Assembly (NCBI RefSeq): GCF_963675165.1
Contig: NC_087390.1
Location: 3,238,001 to 3,302,000 of the forward strand
Direction of reading: 5' to 3'
Source of the DNA: Halichondria panicea
Lineage: Eukaryota; Porifera; Demospongiae; Suberitida; Halichondriidae
DNA length: 64,000 nucleotides
Part shown: positions 10,431 to 23,935 of the stretch, piece after piece
How the letters are laid out: every line of letters starts with the position of its first letter
How positions within the stretch are numbered: position 1 is the stretch's first letter
Made by a program: the position numbers and the translations under genes
Notes under the pieces: model-generated
Told to the model about the DNA's origin: nothing
Databases searched by the model: none
What the model saw: the letters and a program-made list of their open reading frames with translations, nothing else

Positions 10431-13400
10431 TGTCATCATCTATAAGTATACTCTTGTTCCCAGAAAATAGGTTGAAGGTTCAAGTATTTCATAAAGCCGA
10501 CGTCATTATTAACTTTTTGGCTTTGTGACTAACCTCCTCTGACATCAATTTATAAATAATGGCCACATGACTCTCTATCTATAAAATTAACCACCATGGC
10601 ATGCACTTAACACTATAAAAGCTATCCTAATATCTCACTATAATAATATATACTAACAACATGCAGGCAATGAATCTCAACCCTCTTTGGTCCTGGTCAC
10701 ACCTGCTCCAAAAACAACCGTTGGAAAGTATGCAGAATATCTCAGAGATGTGTACCTTCGATCAAAGCTCCCTGTCAAAGGAAAATGGCCTCCTGCTCCC
10801 TGTAAGAAGATCATCAAGCTAGCTACTATTGAAATTGAAGAGGATCACTCCCATCAAGCTAAATAGATCAGAGTCGATTGATGAATATATGCAAAACAAA
10901 AGCATGAATCCTATTTCAATGAAAGAGCTTTTAAATGAAAAAGACGGCTCACTGACAAAAACCATGATCGTTCAAGGGGTCCCAGGAATAGGCAAGTCGA
11001 CTTTTGCATGGAAATTTTGTAGAAAGTGGACCAAAGGAAAGATCTAGCAGCAGTATGACCTGGTTATTTTGTTGCGTATGCGTAATACAAGAGTGAGAGA
11101 AGCAACCAAACTTAGCCATCTCTTCTTCTCAGAAGATCCTGACTTTTCAAATGAAGTAGCAAAGGCAATTGTCTAGCAATGGAAAAGGCATCTTACTTTT
11201 GATGGAAGGAATAGACGAGCTTCCTGCTTCTTGTTTAGCTGATGGCATGCCTCTTTCGAACTTACTTCAAGGTGAATCCTTTCCCAAAGTTACCATCATA
11301 GTAACCAGTAGACCCTGGGCTGTGCAGACACTTGAGGAAAAGTGTGGGGATCAGATTTCTCGACAGGTGGATATCTTGGGCTTCACAAAAGAAGACATAT
11401 TGAGATACGTTTCACATGCTTTCACTGAGGAGGAAAAGACTGAGTTCTTAGAGTACCTCTGCTCTCATCCTCAGCTGCAATCCATCATGCACATCCCCCT
11501 GAATGCCGCCTTTGTTGTTTTGATCTACAAGCAATTCCATCGTTCTCGGCAAGCTATTCCTAGCACCTTGACCCATCTCTACACAGCTCTTGTTGAGGGT
11601 CTCTTGCTCCGCTATATCAAGTTAATTCCTGAGTTTTGTGCTCTCAAGGCTATCTGTCTTTCAAGCTTACCAGAACCACTACAAACACATTTCCATCAGC
11701 TTTGCCTACTAGCTTTTATGAGCTTCACCAAGCTGACTGTTTAAGTGACATTCACCGATTTAGAGGCAGCTTTGTACGAGTGTTTTGATTTCCTGGGTCT
11801 CATGCAGTCCTCAACTGAACTCACCATAAACACTAGTACCACTGTATCCCACAGCTTCCTCCATTTCACCATCCAGGAGTTCCTAGCAGCTTACCATCTC
11901 TCAAAAGAGCCGTCCCAAGTGCAGGAGTTGTTTTTAGAAGTTCACAGCAAAGACCCTCAATTTTCAATGCTGATCACATTTCTGGTTGGATTGAACAGTA
12001 AAGTTCTGCATTGCTTTAAACTACCGAGGTCAGAAATTCAAGATTTGTCCACATTTCATTTGCACTTGTTGTATGAAACACAATCCCCCAAGGATGTATG
12101 CAAGTTCTTAGGAAATAAGATTGTGAAATATTATCCTGCCCTAACAAGTACATCTCTTGACTTACATGCATTATCGTATTGTCTTCGCTACAGTGATTGT
12201 CGTTGGTATCTAAAAATTAATTTGCAAAGCTTCTCATCACTCTTTTGCAATACCGATGAGTCATACAAGGGGCACATATGGGGACTGACAATTATAGATG
12301 CCTCTGTGCGTAACATTCAATTATTCTTTTCTCTTCCCAAGCGTCTCTTTTCAGATTTATATAGACTTGTGATTATGCCATGTGAATTACCTGTTGGCTC
12401 TGTAGTTGGAAACATCTTAAGTGACTGCCAGTTAGCAAACTTGAAGCAAATTTCTTTTGTGAGTAAGTATTTACATCTATCTTGTGATATAAGCTCAGTT
12501 ATTGAAAGTCTGTTTGCTTCTTACCCCAACCTTATTCACGTAGGAATCGTAACAACTGTTATCTCATCCTCTGATATGGTAGAATTATGCAAATACATAA
12601 GTTCTCGCTCTGGCTCACCTGAGCTTACATTGGCTCTTACAAAACAGAATTGAAAATGAGTCTGTTAATTTGCTGATTAGAACTGTTGCACTTTCAAAGA
12701 TTCTGACCCATCTAGATATTTCTTATAACTATATCTCCGTTAAAGTATTAGAAATGCTTTCTGTTGCTCTTTCTGCTAATTCTTGCTTGAAAACATTAGG
12801 AATGATCAACTGCTCAATTGATAGTGAAGGAGCTGAATTACTATCCAATGGGCTGGAGGAGAATCGAACCCTCCTTGGATTGGATCTTCGCAAAAATCAT
12901 ATCAATACGAATGGAGCTGCTGCCCTGGCTTCAATGCTTACTGTGAACACTTCATTAAAAATGCTTTATCTTTCGCACAACGAACAGATCGATCATGGTG
13001 GAGCTCTAAGACTGATCAGTGTAATACAACATAACAACAAGACTCTTGAAACACTTAGCCTTCCTGCAGAATGTGAGCCGATTGAGTATGAATCAATCTT
13101 GATGGTTGATATACGAAAAAGTGGTCGCATAGAATTCTTCGAGAAAACAAGTTCAGTATCAAACACAATGGCACATAATTTTATATCATTTGCCATAAAT
13201 GGCCTTTTGTATAGTTTTTATACAGAGTAATAATGACGTACATTGTTGTGGTGGACACATACCATGCAGCCAAAAACATTCATCACTTGTGTATAATTAT
13301 TATGATTTTTACTATGCAGTTTTATAATACCGTCAGAAATGTTATCTTATAAAACTGTCATTTTACTATGCAAGCAAGATTGAGTTTCAGTTTTGACAGT

Positions 13401-13537
13401 AAAATCGTATTGTTAATGTGTGATACTATAATATAAATGCGAGTGGCTATTAAACCGCATACTTTGGTATAGCACAATTAATTTGAGGCCTGTACAACCC
13501 ATTGAAATCGCGGCGTTTAATCCAAGGAAATAAGTTA

Positions 13538-15890
13538 TAGAGTCGATTGATTGAGTATATGCAGAACAATAGCATGAATCCCATTTCAATGGAAGACCTT
13601 TTAACTGAAAAAGACGGCTCACTTCCCAAAGCCGTAATCATTCAAGGGGTCCAAGGAATAGGCAAGTCGACTTTTGCTTGGAAGTTTTGTAGAAAATGGG
13701 CCAAAGGAAAAATCTATCAGCAGTATGACCTGGTTGTTTTGTTGCGCATGCGTGATACAAGAGTGAGAAAAGCAACCAAACTTGGCAATCTCTTCTTTTC
13801 AGAAGATGCCTGTTTTTTTAAGAAAGTAGCAATGCAAGCAGTTTCTAACGGTGGAAAGGGCATTCTTATCCTGATGGAAGGAATAGACGAACTTCCTGCT
13901 TCTTGTTTAGCTGATGGCATGCCTCTTTCTAACTTGCTTCAAGGTGAATCTCTTCCAGAAGTTACCATCATAGTAACCAGTAGACCCTGGGCTGTGCAGA
14001 CACTTGAGGAAGAGTGTGGGGATCAGATTTCTCGACAGGTGGAAATCTTGGGCTTCACAAGAGAAGACATCTTGAGGTACGTTTCGCATGCTTTTACTGG
14101 GGAGGAAAAGACAGAGTTCTTAGAGTACCTCCGCTCCCACCCTCAGCTGGAGTCCATCATGCACATCCCACTGAATGCCGCCTTTGTTGTTCAGATCTAC
14201 AAACAATTTCGTCGTTCTCAGCAAGCTATTCCTAGCACTTTGACCCAGCTCTACACAGCTCTTGTTGAGGGTCTCTTGCTCCGCTATACCAAGTCAATTC
14301 CTGAGTTTTGTGCTCTCAAATTTATCTGTCTTTCAAGCTTACCAGAACCAATACAAACATATTTCCATCAGCTTTGCTTACTAGCTTTCATGAGTTTTAC
14401 CAAGTTGACTTTTCAAGTCACTTTCACCGATTCAGAGGCAGCCTTGTACGAGTGTTTTGATTTCCTGGGTCTCATGCAGTCCTCAACTGAACTCTCAATA
14501 AACACTAGTACCACTGTATCCCACAGCTTTCTGCATTTCACCATCCAGGAGTTCCTAGCAGCTTACCATCTCTCTAAACAGCCGTCCCAAGTGCAAGAGC
14601 TGTTTTTGGAAGTTCACAGCAAAGATCCACAATTTTCAATGCTTATCACATTTCTGGTTGGATTGAACAGCAGCGTTCTGCATTATTTTACGCTACCATA
14701 TACAGATTCAGAGTGTCAAGATTTGTCCACATTTCACTTGCACTTGTTGTATGAAACACAATCACCTAAGGATGTATGCAAGTTCTTAGGAAGTAAGACC
14801 GTGAGGCATTGTCCTACCCTAACAAGTACATCACTTGACCTACATGCATTATCATATTGTCTTTGCTCCAGCGATTGCAATTGGTATCTAATAATCAGTC
14901 TGCGAAACTTATCAACACTATGTTCAATGTCGATGATTTTTGTGAGGGGCACATAATGGGCCTGGTAATTAGAGATGCCTCTGCACGTAACCTTCAATTA
15001 TTCTTTTCTCTTCCCAAGCGTCTCTTTTCAAACTTGTATGAATTAGAAGTTAGAGATTGTGAACCTGTTGGTTCTGTTGTAGACATCTTAAATGACGGCC
15101 AGTTAACGAACTTGAAACAATTTTGCTTTGTGAGCAAACGTGTACATGCATCATTAACATTGATGTTTGAAAGTCTAATCACTTCTCACCCAAAACTTGT
15201 TCACATTGGAATCGAAAGCACTGTAATCTCCTCTTCTGATATGGTAGGATTATGCAAATACATGACTTCTCGCTCTGGCTCACCTGAGCTTACAGTAGCT
15301 CTTATGCAAAACAGTATTAAATACGAGTCCTTTCGTTTACTGATTAGTACTGTTGCATTTTCAAAGGTTCTTACCCATTTGGATATTTCTTTAAACAATC
15401 TCTCAATAGAAATATTAGAAATGCTGTCAGTTGCTCTTTCTGCTAATTTATCTTTGAAAACATTAGGAGTGTATGATTGTTCAATCCATGGTGAAGGAGC
15501 TGAATTACTATCCAATGGACTGGAGTTGAATCAAAGCCTCCTCGGATTGGATCTTAGCCGTAATCACATAAATATGAATGGAGCGGCTGCCCTGGCTTCA
15601 ATGCTTACTGTGAACACTTCACTAAAAATTCTTCGCCTTTCACACAATAAACAAATTGGTCATGTGGGAGCTCTAAGACTGATCAGTGCACTGCAAGATG
15701 ACAACAAGACTCTTGAAACACTTAGCCTCCCTGCAGAATGTGAGCCAATTGAATATGGATCAATCTTAATGGATGATACGAAATAGTGGTCGTATAAAAT
15801 TTATCGATAATACAAGTTCAACATCGAACACAATAGCACACAATTTTACATCATTAGACATATGGCCTTATCTATAGTGAACACTCTATT
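13538..15890 (+). pseudogene. NLR gene B: NACHT-LRR copy lacking N-terminal domain
   Basis: Homology to gene C starts abruptly at the residues SIDEYMQNNSMNPIS, with no CARD or DEATH exon and none of the ~85 residues that precede this point in C exon 2. The preceding 13230-13537 is unrelated sequence. A usable ATG at 13559 opens about 465 codons containing GVQGIGKST (P-loop, Pro to Gln), LILMEGIDE, TSRPWA and HFTIQEFLAAYH. A one-base deletion near 14925 shifts the frame. The LRR part continues in the other frame (14857-15786) and ends at a TAG about 30 residues early, after a 2-base deletion near 15775. As it stands it could make only a truncated NACHT protein. Divergence from C is low, so the copy is young. 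It arose by tandem duplication next to A. Confidence 0.85.
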
Positions 15891-17240
15891 CCACTTTTAT
15901 CATCATGTTTAAAATCCTCGTGCATGTAATCGATTATATTTCCTATTTTGTATATAAATTATGGAGGGCCCATTTGGGTCAAAAATAATGTTCTCACAGG
16001 TCTTGAACACATGAGGAATCCTTCTATTTGCATGGCTAAAATAGCCAAGACATGCATGCTATATAAGTCGTGCAGCCAACAGATTTCTCATACACGCATC
16101 ATTTAATACACTGAACATGAACAAACATCAATAGTTCTGTATTGAATGATAAAAGGACATTCTCAGAATAAATTAAAGTTCAGAGGCTTTGTCCGCTATG
16201 CATGACCTTGAGAGTACACTCTAGAAACCTTGGCAGCAGGGTAGTTATTTCGTTTCATTCGTATAGCCTGACGTTGTCAGCTTCAGCTAATCTAAGTTAC
16301 AGCTAGAATTGAGCTAACATTGCTAACTTATCACCCCGGATTCTCTATAAAGTAAGAAAGTCATGCAATTCTCGATCAACACAATTATCTTATATCTCTA
16401 TAGTCAGACATTTTAGAATTACGTTCAAATGTGGCTCTCTATATATGTAGCCACCTTTATTCAAATTCTCAGTTACTTACGACCTCGATCTGGTAACACA
16501 AATAGCAAGGATGGAAAGCATGAGGATAAACCGAGCCGAGGGCATAGCAAATTAAGATACACACCGCTATGGGGAGGTGAGAACTACTGCAATGTCATTT
16601 TGCTCCACGGTAGTGATAGTGTGCATGCGCTTATTCGTGCTGTAAAATCTAGGGAATCCCCCTCTCTTTCTTTGGGTGAAGAAGCTTAGCTATGGCTTTA
16701 TATGCTCGTTGGTCACGAAGGCTTGCACACTAATAACTGTATGAAGCCAGAAGAGGCCTTCATCTACCTCTAAGACGTTGAATGGTCGGGATTCTGAGCT
16801 GGTTCTGTACCAGGCCTTTGTGCTTCTGTCCTATCAGTAGGTGCTTCCAACTGTTGCTTGCAAACCAATTACATTGCTATTAGCTACGAACGATTACTAA
16901 AATTACCTTCGTAGGAATGTAACTAAATTTTTAATTATTGGTCAACCCACCAAAGGACAAATTTTTTCCGCAAAGCGTTCAAAGAACTTGTATCTAAACG
17001 CATCGTTTGGAAAGTCATTCTGAGAGCTACGTACGAATGCATCATCACTTAGTTTTGAAATTGGACATTTTAAGAGTTAAAGTAACAAAATTAATGAATT
17101 CACACTAGTTAAACGCAACTGAGAAAGGATATAAGGACCACATATGACATTATATTAAAGCTCCATATACACAATGCTCATACAGACACTACAAAACAAA
17201 AGGATTTAACGTCTAATTTCTAAGAGAACAAACTATTGTC
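15891..17240. other. 3' flank of NLR B, duplicated at 24.0-27.0 kb
   Basis: The stretches GCCAACAGATTTCTC, GAACATGAAC(A/G)AACATCA, TTGGCAGCAGGG(T/C)AGTTATTTCG, AACCCACCAAAGGACAA and ACTACAAAACAAAAGGA occur in the same order here and after NLR C. This shows that the duplicated unit includes about 1.3 kb of non-coding 3' DNA. The 86-codon open frame at 16429-16689 has no recognisable domain and is probably chance. Confidence 0.65.
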
Positions 17241-17394
17241 AAAGAGCCCCCCCCCCCTTTTGTGCTTCACCAACTCCTGATTTGTCAATCTATTCTGCAC
17301 TGTAGCATGCGAGTTACTACAATGATGTCATTTAATGAAATGTGGGCAGGGCCATCTAATGCGCATGCTGACTGCTGAGGAAAAGATGACCTTT

Positions 17395-17495
17395 TTTTAG
17401 GTAAAATTCCAAATTACTCAGCGCCTGCTTTGGCCCTTCAACTGATTTGAGCCCTGCCCTTCCCAAAATCCTGGCTACGCCACTGAAAGGCATAC
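17395..17495 (-). repeat. Transposon-like remnant (GTGGCGTAGCCAGGATTTTGG type)
   Basis: On the minus strand the sequence reads AGTGGCGTAGCCAGGATTTT followed by GGGAAGGGCAGGGCTC, an end motif seen in many animal interspersed repeats. It lies just 3' of U2-like copy 2. Identification rests on that motif only. Confidence 0.4.
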
Positions 17496-17529
17496 TAACT
17501 TTGTTTTTATTGATATTTCCCCAGAGGGG

Positions 17530-17700
17530 AGGGCCACCTTGGCAGTAGTGCAATACCATGGCAACCCATGAGACAGGTGAAGCAAGCTTCAGACCATGTC
17601 CCAATAGTCAACAATTAAAGTAAAGGCGTGGGGCAATAGCCCCGTCGAAGCTTTTACACTTCGAAGAACAGTTAATCTTAGCCAAAAGGCCAGAAGCGAT
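17530..17700 (-). pseudogene. U2 snRNA-like copy 2, decayed
   Basis: Same duplicated segment as copy 1: the minus strand starts ATCGCTTCTGGCCTTTTGG. Relative to copy 1 it lacks about 12 nt (the whole branch-site recognition segment), its Sm-like site is altered to AATTGTTGA, and the stem-loop III/IV area has substitutions (CCCATGAG for CCCACCGG). The TATA-like upstream element is changed to TATAAGAA. It is very unlikely to work as U2. Flanks on both sides remain alignable to those of copy 1. Confidence 0.7.
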
Positions 17701-20067
17701 ACTGCAATGTCTGGTAGAACCCTTCTTATACTCTTAGCTATGATACAGCTTTTGTGGTGGTTGCATTGTGAGGTGAGAAATTTAACGGCTTCAAGGGCCG
17801 TCACAAGGAATGTTAACAATCTGTCTACATCACGTTTTGCGCAGGATAAAGCTAAAACTAAATCCAGCGGTAACATTCAACATATTTTCGGACATAGGCG
17901 TAATCTCAGTATACGGTATAGGGGTTCCGACAACCGTGCGCTAACATTAATTGTTGCTGAATCATAGAAGAAGTACGTGCTGCACTCCTCCTAGTCCTCG
18001 GTATTGAGGACTAGTTTTAGTATCATTACTCTCAGTAACAGTAAATGCTGATTCAGAAAAATTAATACCAGGTGCACAGTTGTCGGACCACCTCTGCGGT
18101 ACAGCTACAGTATTTTCGGTGAAGGTTTGAGCCACCTTGGAAATTTCTTGTGTGTTTCCCTGCATCTGTGAGTATAGCTTCTTGATGAGATAGAAGAGCG
18201 TTCGTATTCATGCACTCTTGGTATCAGCAAGTCACATGCAGCCTGTGAGCATGTGTGTGTGTGTGTGTGAAAGAGGGAAGGTATATAGGTTACGGCGCTT
18301 TTATCGAGTTAGGAGTCTCAGTGGTGTTACATCTCAGTGGTGTTACAGTATTATTTAAGGGTGACCCCTTCCAAAATTCCACTACTCAAATTAATGACTT
18401 GTGCTACACAAAGTAACCAACACAATCTCAAAAACCTGTAGCCTAAACTAGATGAGCAGTCGTTTTGAAATCCCAAAACTCTATAGCTAACTTTACAAAC
18501 CTCCTCAAACGACTATATACATGTAATACAACGAAGACACAACCTCATCTATATATAATTATGCACCTGTAGCCTTATAGCTTGAACAGTCCGGGGTCTT
18601 GGTGACAATCTCTGATAGGGATTGAGCTGATTCTGGCACTTTTCAGCAACTCTTTCGGAGTCTGTATCATCCAATACACGTGTGTGTGTGCGTGCAGGTG
18701 GGAGGGGAGGGGGAGTGTAGAAGCAATGACCCTTAGGTAAGCTCCAGGATAATCACTTGAACAGCTCACTGACTACATCTGCAAATGGCCATTTTGAAAT
18801 AAATGTTACATAACTATCCATTCTCCCCCCCCCCCCCCTACAGTCTACATACACTCTACAGTGCCTTTAACCCCGTGGCCTGGGACAAAAGTTTCTAGTC
18901 ACTACTTAAAAATACATGCAGCTTTTTGTCTAGTAATCCAATTCCCTCAGCCAATTTTCCTATCACCGACTGCATGCATTGTCTGGGGTGCAAATGACTT
19001 GGGGTCAAAGTTTATAAGTTTATAGATCAGGCCTTTCCCTGCAGAGATATACCATAGTTGATGTAATTACAGAGCCAGAAAAAAGTTTCACTTTGCAGTG
19101 GCATATTTTTAGAACTATAAAAATTGCTGAGCTGGTGCTTAAATTACGGTGGCGCTTATTTTGCGCTACAGCTAGTTCTAGCGTTGTTTCTTAGTACACA
19201 GGTGGATTTACGGTTTGGTTTGGTTTTACAATTTGGCAGTTATACAGTACAGCTGCATCCAATGCATGTGCATAATAATATTTATAGGCCAAAAAGAATG
19301 GAAAAGTAAAGCTGACGTCGTTGGTATTATAAGTGCCAGAAAAATAATTAATTAAGGTGACATAATTATTTTCGCAGGTATCTGCTATTTCTGCTAATGA
19401 GAGTAATGTTGTACTCGCTGATAATTGGAAAGTGCAATGAATAAGCTATAATTATGAACAACATTAATTTCATAACTTGAGCCAGAATTTAATACCAGCA
19501 AGATGAGTCACAGGAATTGCACTTAACTACTTGAGTTGGCGCTTAAAATAATATGGTGGCACTGTAATTAAGGTATAACGTATAGACAGTTTGAACAAGA
19601 GTTTAATACGTGAAATAATTGCCAATCCTGTGTGTTATTAAACCGATTTTACTGACTGTAATAAGTGTAATGAATTCAGGCAATAATTATCAAGACAAGA
19701 TCATGCAAGATGACAGGGAACAAAAATTAATGGACCAGAGATCATCTATAGCCAGTCGGTGTAGTTTGTGTACTGCACTCCTGCATGATTGCATGATTGT
19801 GGTCAGTGGGTGTGTAAGCTAGAGGGAATTCCGCCTCACATGCATTTGCAAGAGCTCTGTGGTCAAAAAGACAGGAACAGTTGTCTATACTGAGCATAAA
19901 ATTAGACTGGTAGATACAAAGCTAAACCTTGTTAGTAGTCTCTTACAATAGATCTACAGGCAGCACATTTCATTCAGCAGATCTATTGCAAATCATAGTC
20001 AGCTAGATGATTCATAGATAATAATTTGAGATCTAGACCACATCACTTTATATACATAGTATTAAAT
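17701..20067. other. Upstream half of duplicated NLR unit 2
   Basis: Aligns with 4877-7567 with many indels. It carries a short (GT)n run near 18250, a C-run near 18826-18838 and a family-1 inverted-repeat element at 19050-19576. No open frame looks coding. The NLR C promoter should lie in the last few hundred bases; I see no clear TATA box. Confidence 0.5.
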
Positions 20068-23000
20068 ATGGCTACTCAGGACTTCAAGACCTCAGCAGCC
20101 AAGGCTTTCCGTGAGCACTATGACAAACTGGTGAAATCCATCCAAGAAGCAGACCTGCCTGTGTTAGGAGCTCAATTCTTCAGTCGACAGATAATTTCTC
20201 GGGAAACAATGGAAATGGTTGGAAATGTGTCCACCTCGAGAGTTCTCAGGGTGTCTAAGTTGATGTTAGCTGTGATGGATCACCTAGACGTACATCCGGA
20301 TAAGTTTGAGAGTGCCTTGGACGTCTTCAGAGAGGAGCTGGTGTATGCTGAATTCGCCAGTGTCATTGCATCGTCTATTGGTAAGTGAATAGGCATTTTA
20401 ATACTGCCTAAGCAAAGTGTTTGTGCACTAGATTTAGATCTAGGGAGGCCATGCCCATTGGAAAGGGACTCGACTGTAATGCAATTAGAGTAATTCACAA
20501 ACTATAATATGCTTAATGCGTGGGTGATAAATTTTTTGCCTCGATACACGTCGCCATGCAAAGATGTGTTTCACTCGAGGCTGATGATATTTCATGCAGT
20601 CATAATAAGCGCGTGGACGGTTGTACGTAAGTCCTTGTGACGTCTACATTCTTGTGGTTGCGCGAGATTCTTCACACACTTTGATAAGTAGCTTACCAGT
20701 CCCTTTAATTCCAAGGGCAAAAAGGGCATAGCCTCTAGATCTTAACGAGATGTGCATTGATTTGTACAATTGCGAGAATTTATTCATGTACTGCTGATGT
20801 TCAGATAAGAATGTGTGGGGCGTACCTTTGTGTAAGCATGTGTGATAAATTATTAATGTGAATTCGATTAGTAACCAGCAATAGCTAGGCCTCTGATTTC
20901 ACGAGGCAAAACCGAGTGTTGTTTACCTTGTACAAATAACCATACTAGATTGCTGATCGTTATGATTCAGTTTTAAATAGCATTTTTAGCTGCGCTGTTA
21001 TTTTAAAACGATCCCATTTACTTGCTTGACGACGTGCAATTACTGGTCCGGATGTGATACGCTATTAATTGCACTGCTTCACTGATTCCAGTGCAATAAT
21101 AGTACGATTATTGGAGTCAAAGATGTGCTATGTGCATTGTAGTTGAAATACTTGTTGATCATAAGGTGGAAATACCCCAGGTAACCGCAAACCATGACAT
21201 TGTTATGATTCACTATATATGGCAAGAGTGTGTGTACCATCCTGGGGTATTTTTTGCCTTTTTTGTGTGCAATAAGTCATAAGCGTGTGAATTCAATTGT
21301 GTGCTCATAATACCCTAATAATTAAATTAATGTTCGTATGCAATTACAAGCTTCTTTACTATCTAAAAACTGTACAGGTAACAATCCTACTAACTCTCAA
21401 CACTCCCTAACTATGCTGACGGCCTCACCAAGAACAGCTATCAAAAAATATGCCGACTACCTGAAAAAGGTGTACCTTCGATCAAAGCTCCCTGTCAAAG
21501 GAAAATGGCCTCCTGCTCCCTGTAAAAAGATCATCAAGCTAGCTACTATTGAAATTGAAGAGCAAAATTCACATTCAGCATTGTGCAAGCTAAATAGATC
21601 CGAGTCGATTGATGAGTATATGCAGAACAATAGCATGAATCCCATTTCAATGGAAGACCTTTTAACTGAAAAAGACGGCTCACTTCCCAAAGCCGTAATC
21701 ATTCAAGGGGTCCCAGGAATAGGCAAGTCGACTTTTGCTTGGAAGTTTTGTAGAAAATGGGCCAAAGGAAAAATCTATCAGCAGTATGACCTGGTTGTTT
21801 TGTTGCGCATGCGTGATACAAGAGTGAGAAAAGCAACCAAACTTGGCAATCTCTTCTTTTCAGAAGATGCCGGTTTTTCTAAGAAAGTAGCAATGCAAGC
21901 AGTTTCTAACGGTGGAAAGGGCATTCTTATCCTGATGGAAGGAATAGACGAACTTCCTGCTTCTTGTTTAGCTGATGGCATGCCTCTTTCTAACTTGCTT
22001 CAAGGTGAATCTCTTCCAGAAGTTACCATCATAGTAACCAGTAGACCCTGGGCTGTGCAGATACTGGAAGAAAAATGCGGGGATCAGATTTCTCGACAGG
22101 TGGAAATCTTGGGCTTCACAAGAGAAGACATCTTGAGGTACGTTTCACATGCTTTCGCTGGGGAGGAAAAGACTGAGTTCTTAGAGTACCTCCGCTTTCA
22201 CCCTCAGCTGGAGTCTATCATGCACATTCCCCTGAATGCCGCCTTTGTAGTTCAGATTTACAAACAATTTCGTCGTTCTCAGCAAGCTATTCCTAGCACT
22301 TTGACCCAGCTCTACACAGCTCTTGTTGAAGGTCTCTTGATTCGCTATATCAAGTCAATTCCTGAGTTTTGTGCTCTCAAGATTATCTGTCTTTCAAGCT
22401 TACCGGAACCAGTACAAACACATTTCCATCAGCTTTGCCTACTAGCTTTTATGAGTTTTACCAAGTTGACTGTTCAAGTCACATTCACCGATTCAGAGGC
22501 AGCCTTGTACGAGTGTTTTGATTTCCTGGGTCTCATGCAGTCCTCAACTGAACTCTCAATAAACACTAGTACCACTGTATCCCACAGCTTTCTGCATTTC
22601 ACCATCCAGGAGTTCCTAGCAGCTTACCATCTCTCTAAACAGCCGTCCCAAGTGCAAGAGCTGTTTTTGGAAGTTCATAGCAAAGATCCACAATTTTCAA
22701 TGCTTATCACATTTCTGGTTGGATTGAACAGCAGTGTTCTACATTATTTTACGCCACCAGATTCAGAATATCAAGATTTGTCCACATTTCATTTGCACTT
22801 GTTGTATGAAACACAATCCCCTAAGGATGTATGCAAGTTCTTAGGAAATATGACCGTGAAACATTCTCCTGCCTTGACAAGTACATCACTTGACCTACAT
22901 GCATTATCATATTGCCTTTGCTCCAGCGATTGCAATTGGTATCTAATAATCAGTCTGCGCAACTTATCAACACTATTCTTCAATGTCGATGAGTCTTGTA

Positions 23001-23935
23001 AGGGGAACATAATGGGACTGGCAATTAGGGATGCCTCTGCACGTAACCTTCAATTATTCTTTTCTCTTCCCAAGCGTCTCTTTTCAGTCTTGTATGAATT
23101 AGACGTTAGAGATTGTGAACCTGTTGGTTCTGTTGTAGACATCTTAAATGACGGCCAGTTAACAAACTTGAAACAATTTTGCTTTGTGAGCAAACGTGTA
23201 CATGCATCATTAACATTGATGTTCGAAAGTCTAATCACTTCTCACCCAAAACTTGTTCACATTGGAATCGAAAGCACTGTAATCTCCTCTTTTGATATGG
23301 TAGGATTATGCAAATACATGACTTCTCGCTCTGGCTCACCTGAGCTTACAGTAGCTCTTATGCAAAACAGCATTGAATACGAGTCCTTTCGTTTACTGAT
23401 TAGTACTGTTGCATTTTCAAAGGTTCTTACCCATTTGGATATTTCTTTGAACAATCTCTCAATAGAAGTATTAGAAATGCTGTCAGTAGCTCTTTCTACT
23501 AATTCATCTTTGAAAACATTAGGAATGAAGTATTGCTCAATCCATGGTGAAGGAGCTGAATTACTATCCAATGGACTGGAGTTGAATCGAACCCTCCTTG
23601 GATTGGATCTTCGCTATAATCGCATCAATATGAACGGAGCTGCTGCCCTGGCTTCAATGCTTACTGTGAACACTTCATTAAAAATACTTTGCCTTTCACA
23701 CAACAAACAAATGGGTCATGTGGGAGCTCTAAGACTGATTAGTGCACTACAAGATGACAACAAGACTCTTGCAACACTTAGCCTCCCTGCAGAATGTGAG
23801 CCGATTGAGTATGGATCAATCTTGATGGTTGATATACGAAAGAGTGGTCGTATAGAATTCATCGATAATACAATTTCAACAACGAATACAATAGCATACA
23901 AGTTTACATCATTAGACATATGGCCTTATGCATAA
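20068..23935 (+). CDS. NLR gene C: intact CARD-NACHT-LRR receptor
   Basis: Two exons, 20068-20380 (donor GTAAGT) and 21378-23935 (acceptor GTACAG), join in phase 1 to give 956 residues. Residues 1-104 form a CARD-like helical death-fold domain (FREHYDKLVKSIQEADLPVL … FESALDVFREELVYAEFA). NACHT motifs: Walker A GVPGIGKST at 215-223, Walker B ILILMEGIDE at 287-296, TSRPWA at 325-330, and the winged-helix signature HFTIQEFLAAYH at 511-522. Ribonuclease-inhibitor-type leucine-rich repeats run from about 788 to 920 (LTHLDIS, LLGLDLR, LKILCLS). Such receptors sense microbial or danger signals in the cytosol and oligomerise using ATP. This is the only full-length reading frame of the three local copies. 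The upstream ATG at 20026 is out of the homologous region, so 20068 was chosen because it matches the start in copy A. Confidence 0.92.
21168..21256. repeat. Small foldback in NLR C intron 1
   Basis: AATACCCCAGGTA at about 21170 is inverted as ACCATCCTGGGGTATT at about 21237-21252, about 60 bp apart. Short non-coding inverted repeat. Confidence 0.5.

Larger units (their letters stand above)
7568..13230 (+). pseudogene. NLR gene A: CARD-DEATH-NACHT-LRR, multiply disabled
   Basis: Exons at 7568-7886 (CARD-like), 8985-9266 (DEATH) and 10667-13230 (NACHT plus LRR) align to intact gene C. NLRs are cytosolic receptors that oligomerise through the NACHT ATPase. Exon 1 carries +2 and +4 insertions relative to C (319 vs 313 nt) and meets TAG within 25 codons. 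The third exon has a frameshift near 10845, TAG at 11045-11047 (Tyr codon in C), a frameshift near 11170, TAA at 11742-11744 (Gln in C) and another frameshift near 12650. The P-loop GVPGIGKST, Walker B LLMEGIDE, TSRPWA and HFTIQEFLAAYH are still readable in pieces. Splice sites at all three exons stay in matching phase 1, so the loss looks recent. Paralogy to C is certain; pseudogene status is very likely unless sequencing error is heavy. Confidence 0.85.

Noticed and set aside
12840-12900. GAATCGAACCCTCC-like stretch resembling a tRNA T-arm
   Set aside because: It is LRR coding sequence shared by NLR A and C; no acceptor stem or anticodon arm can be drawn.
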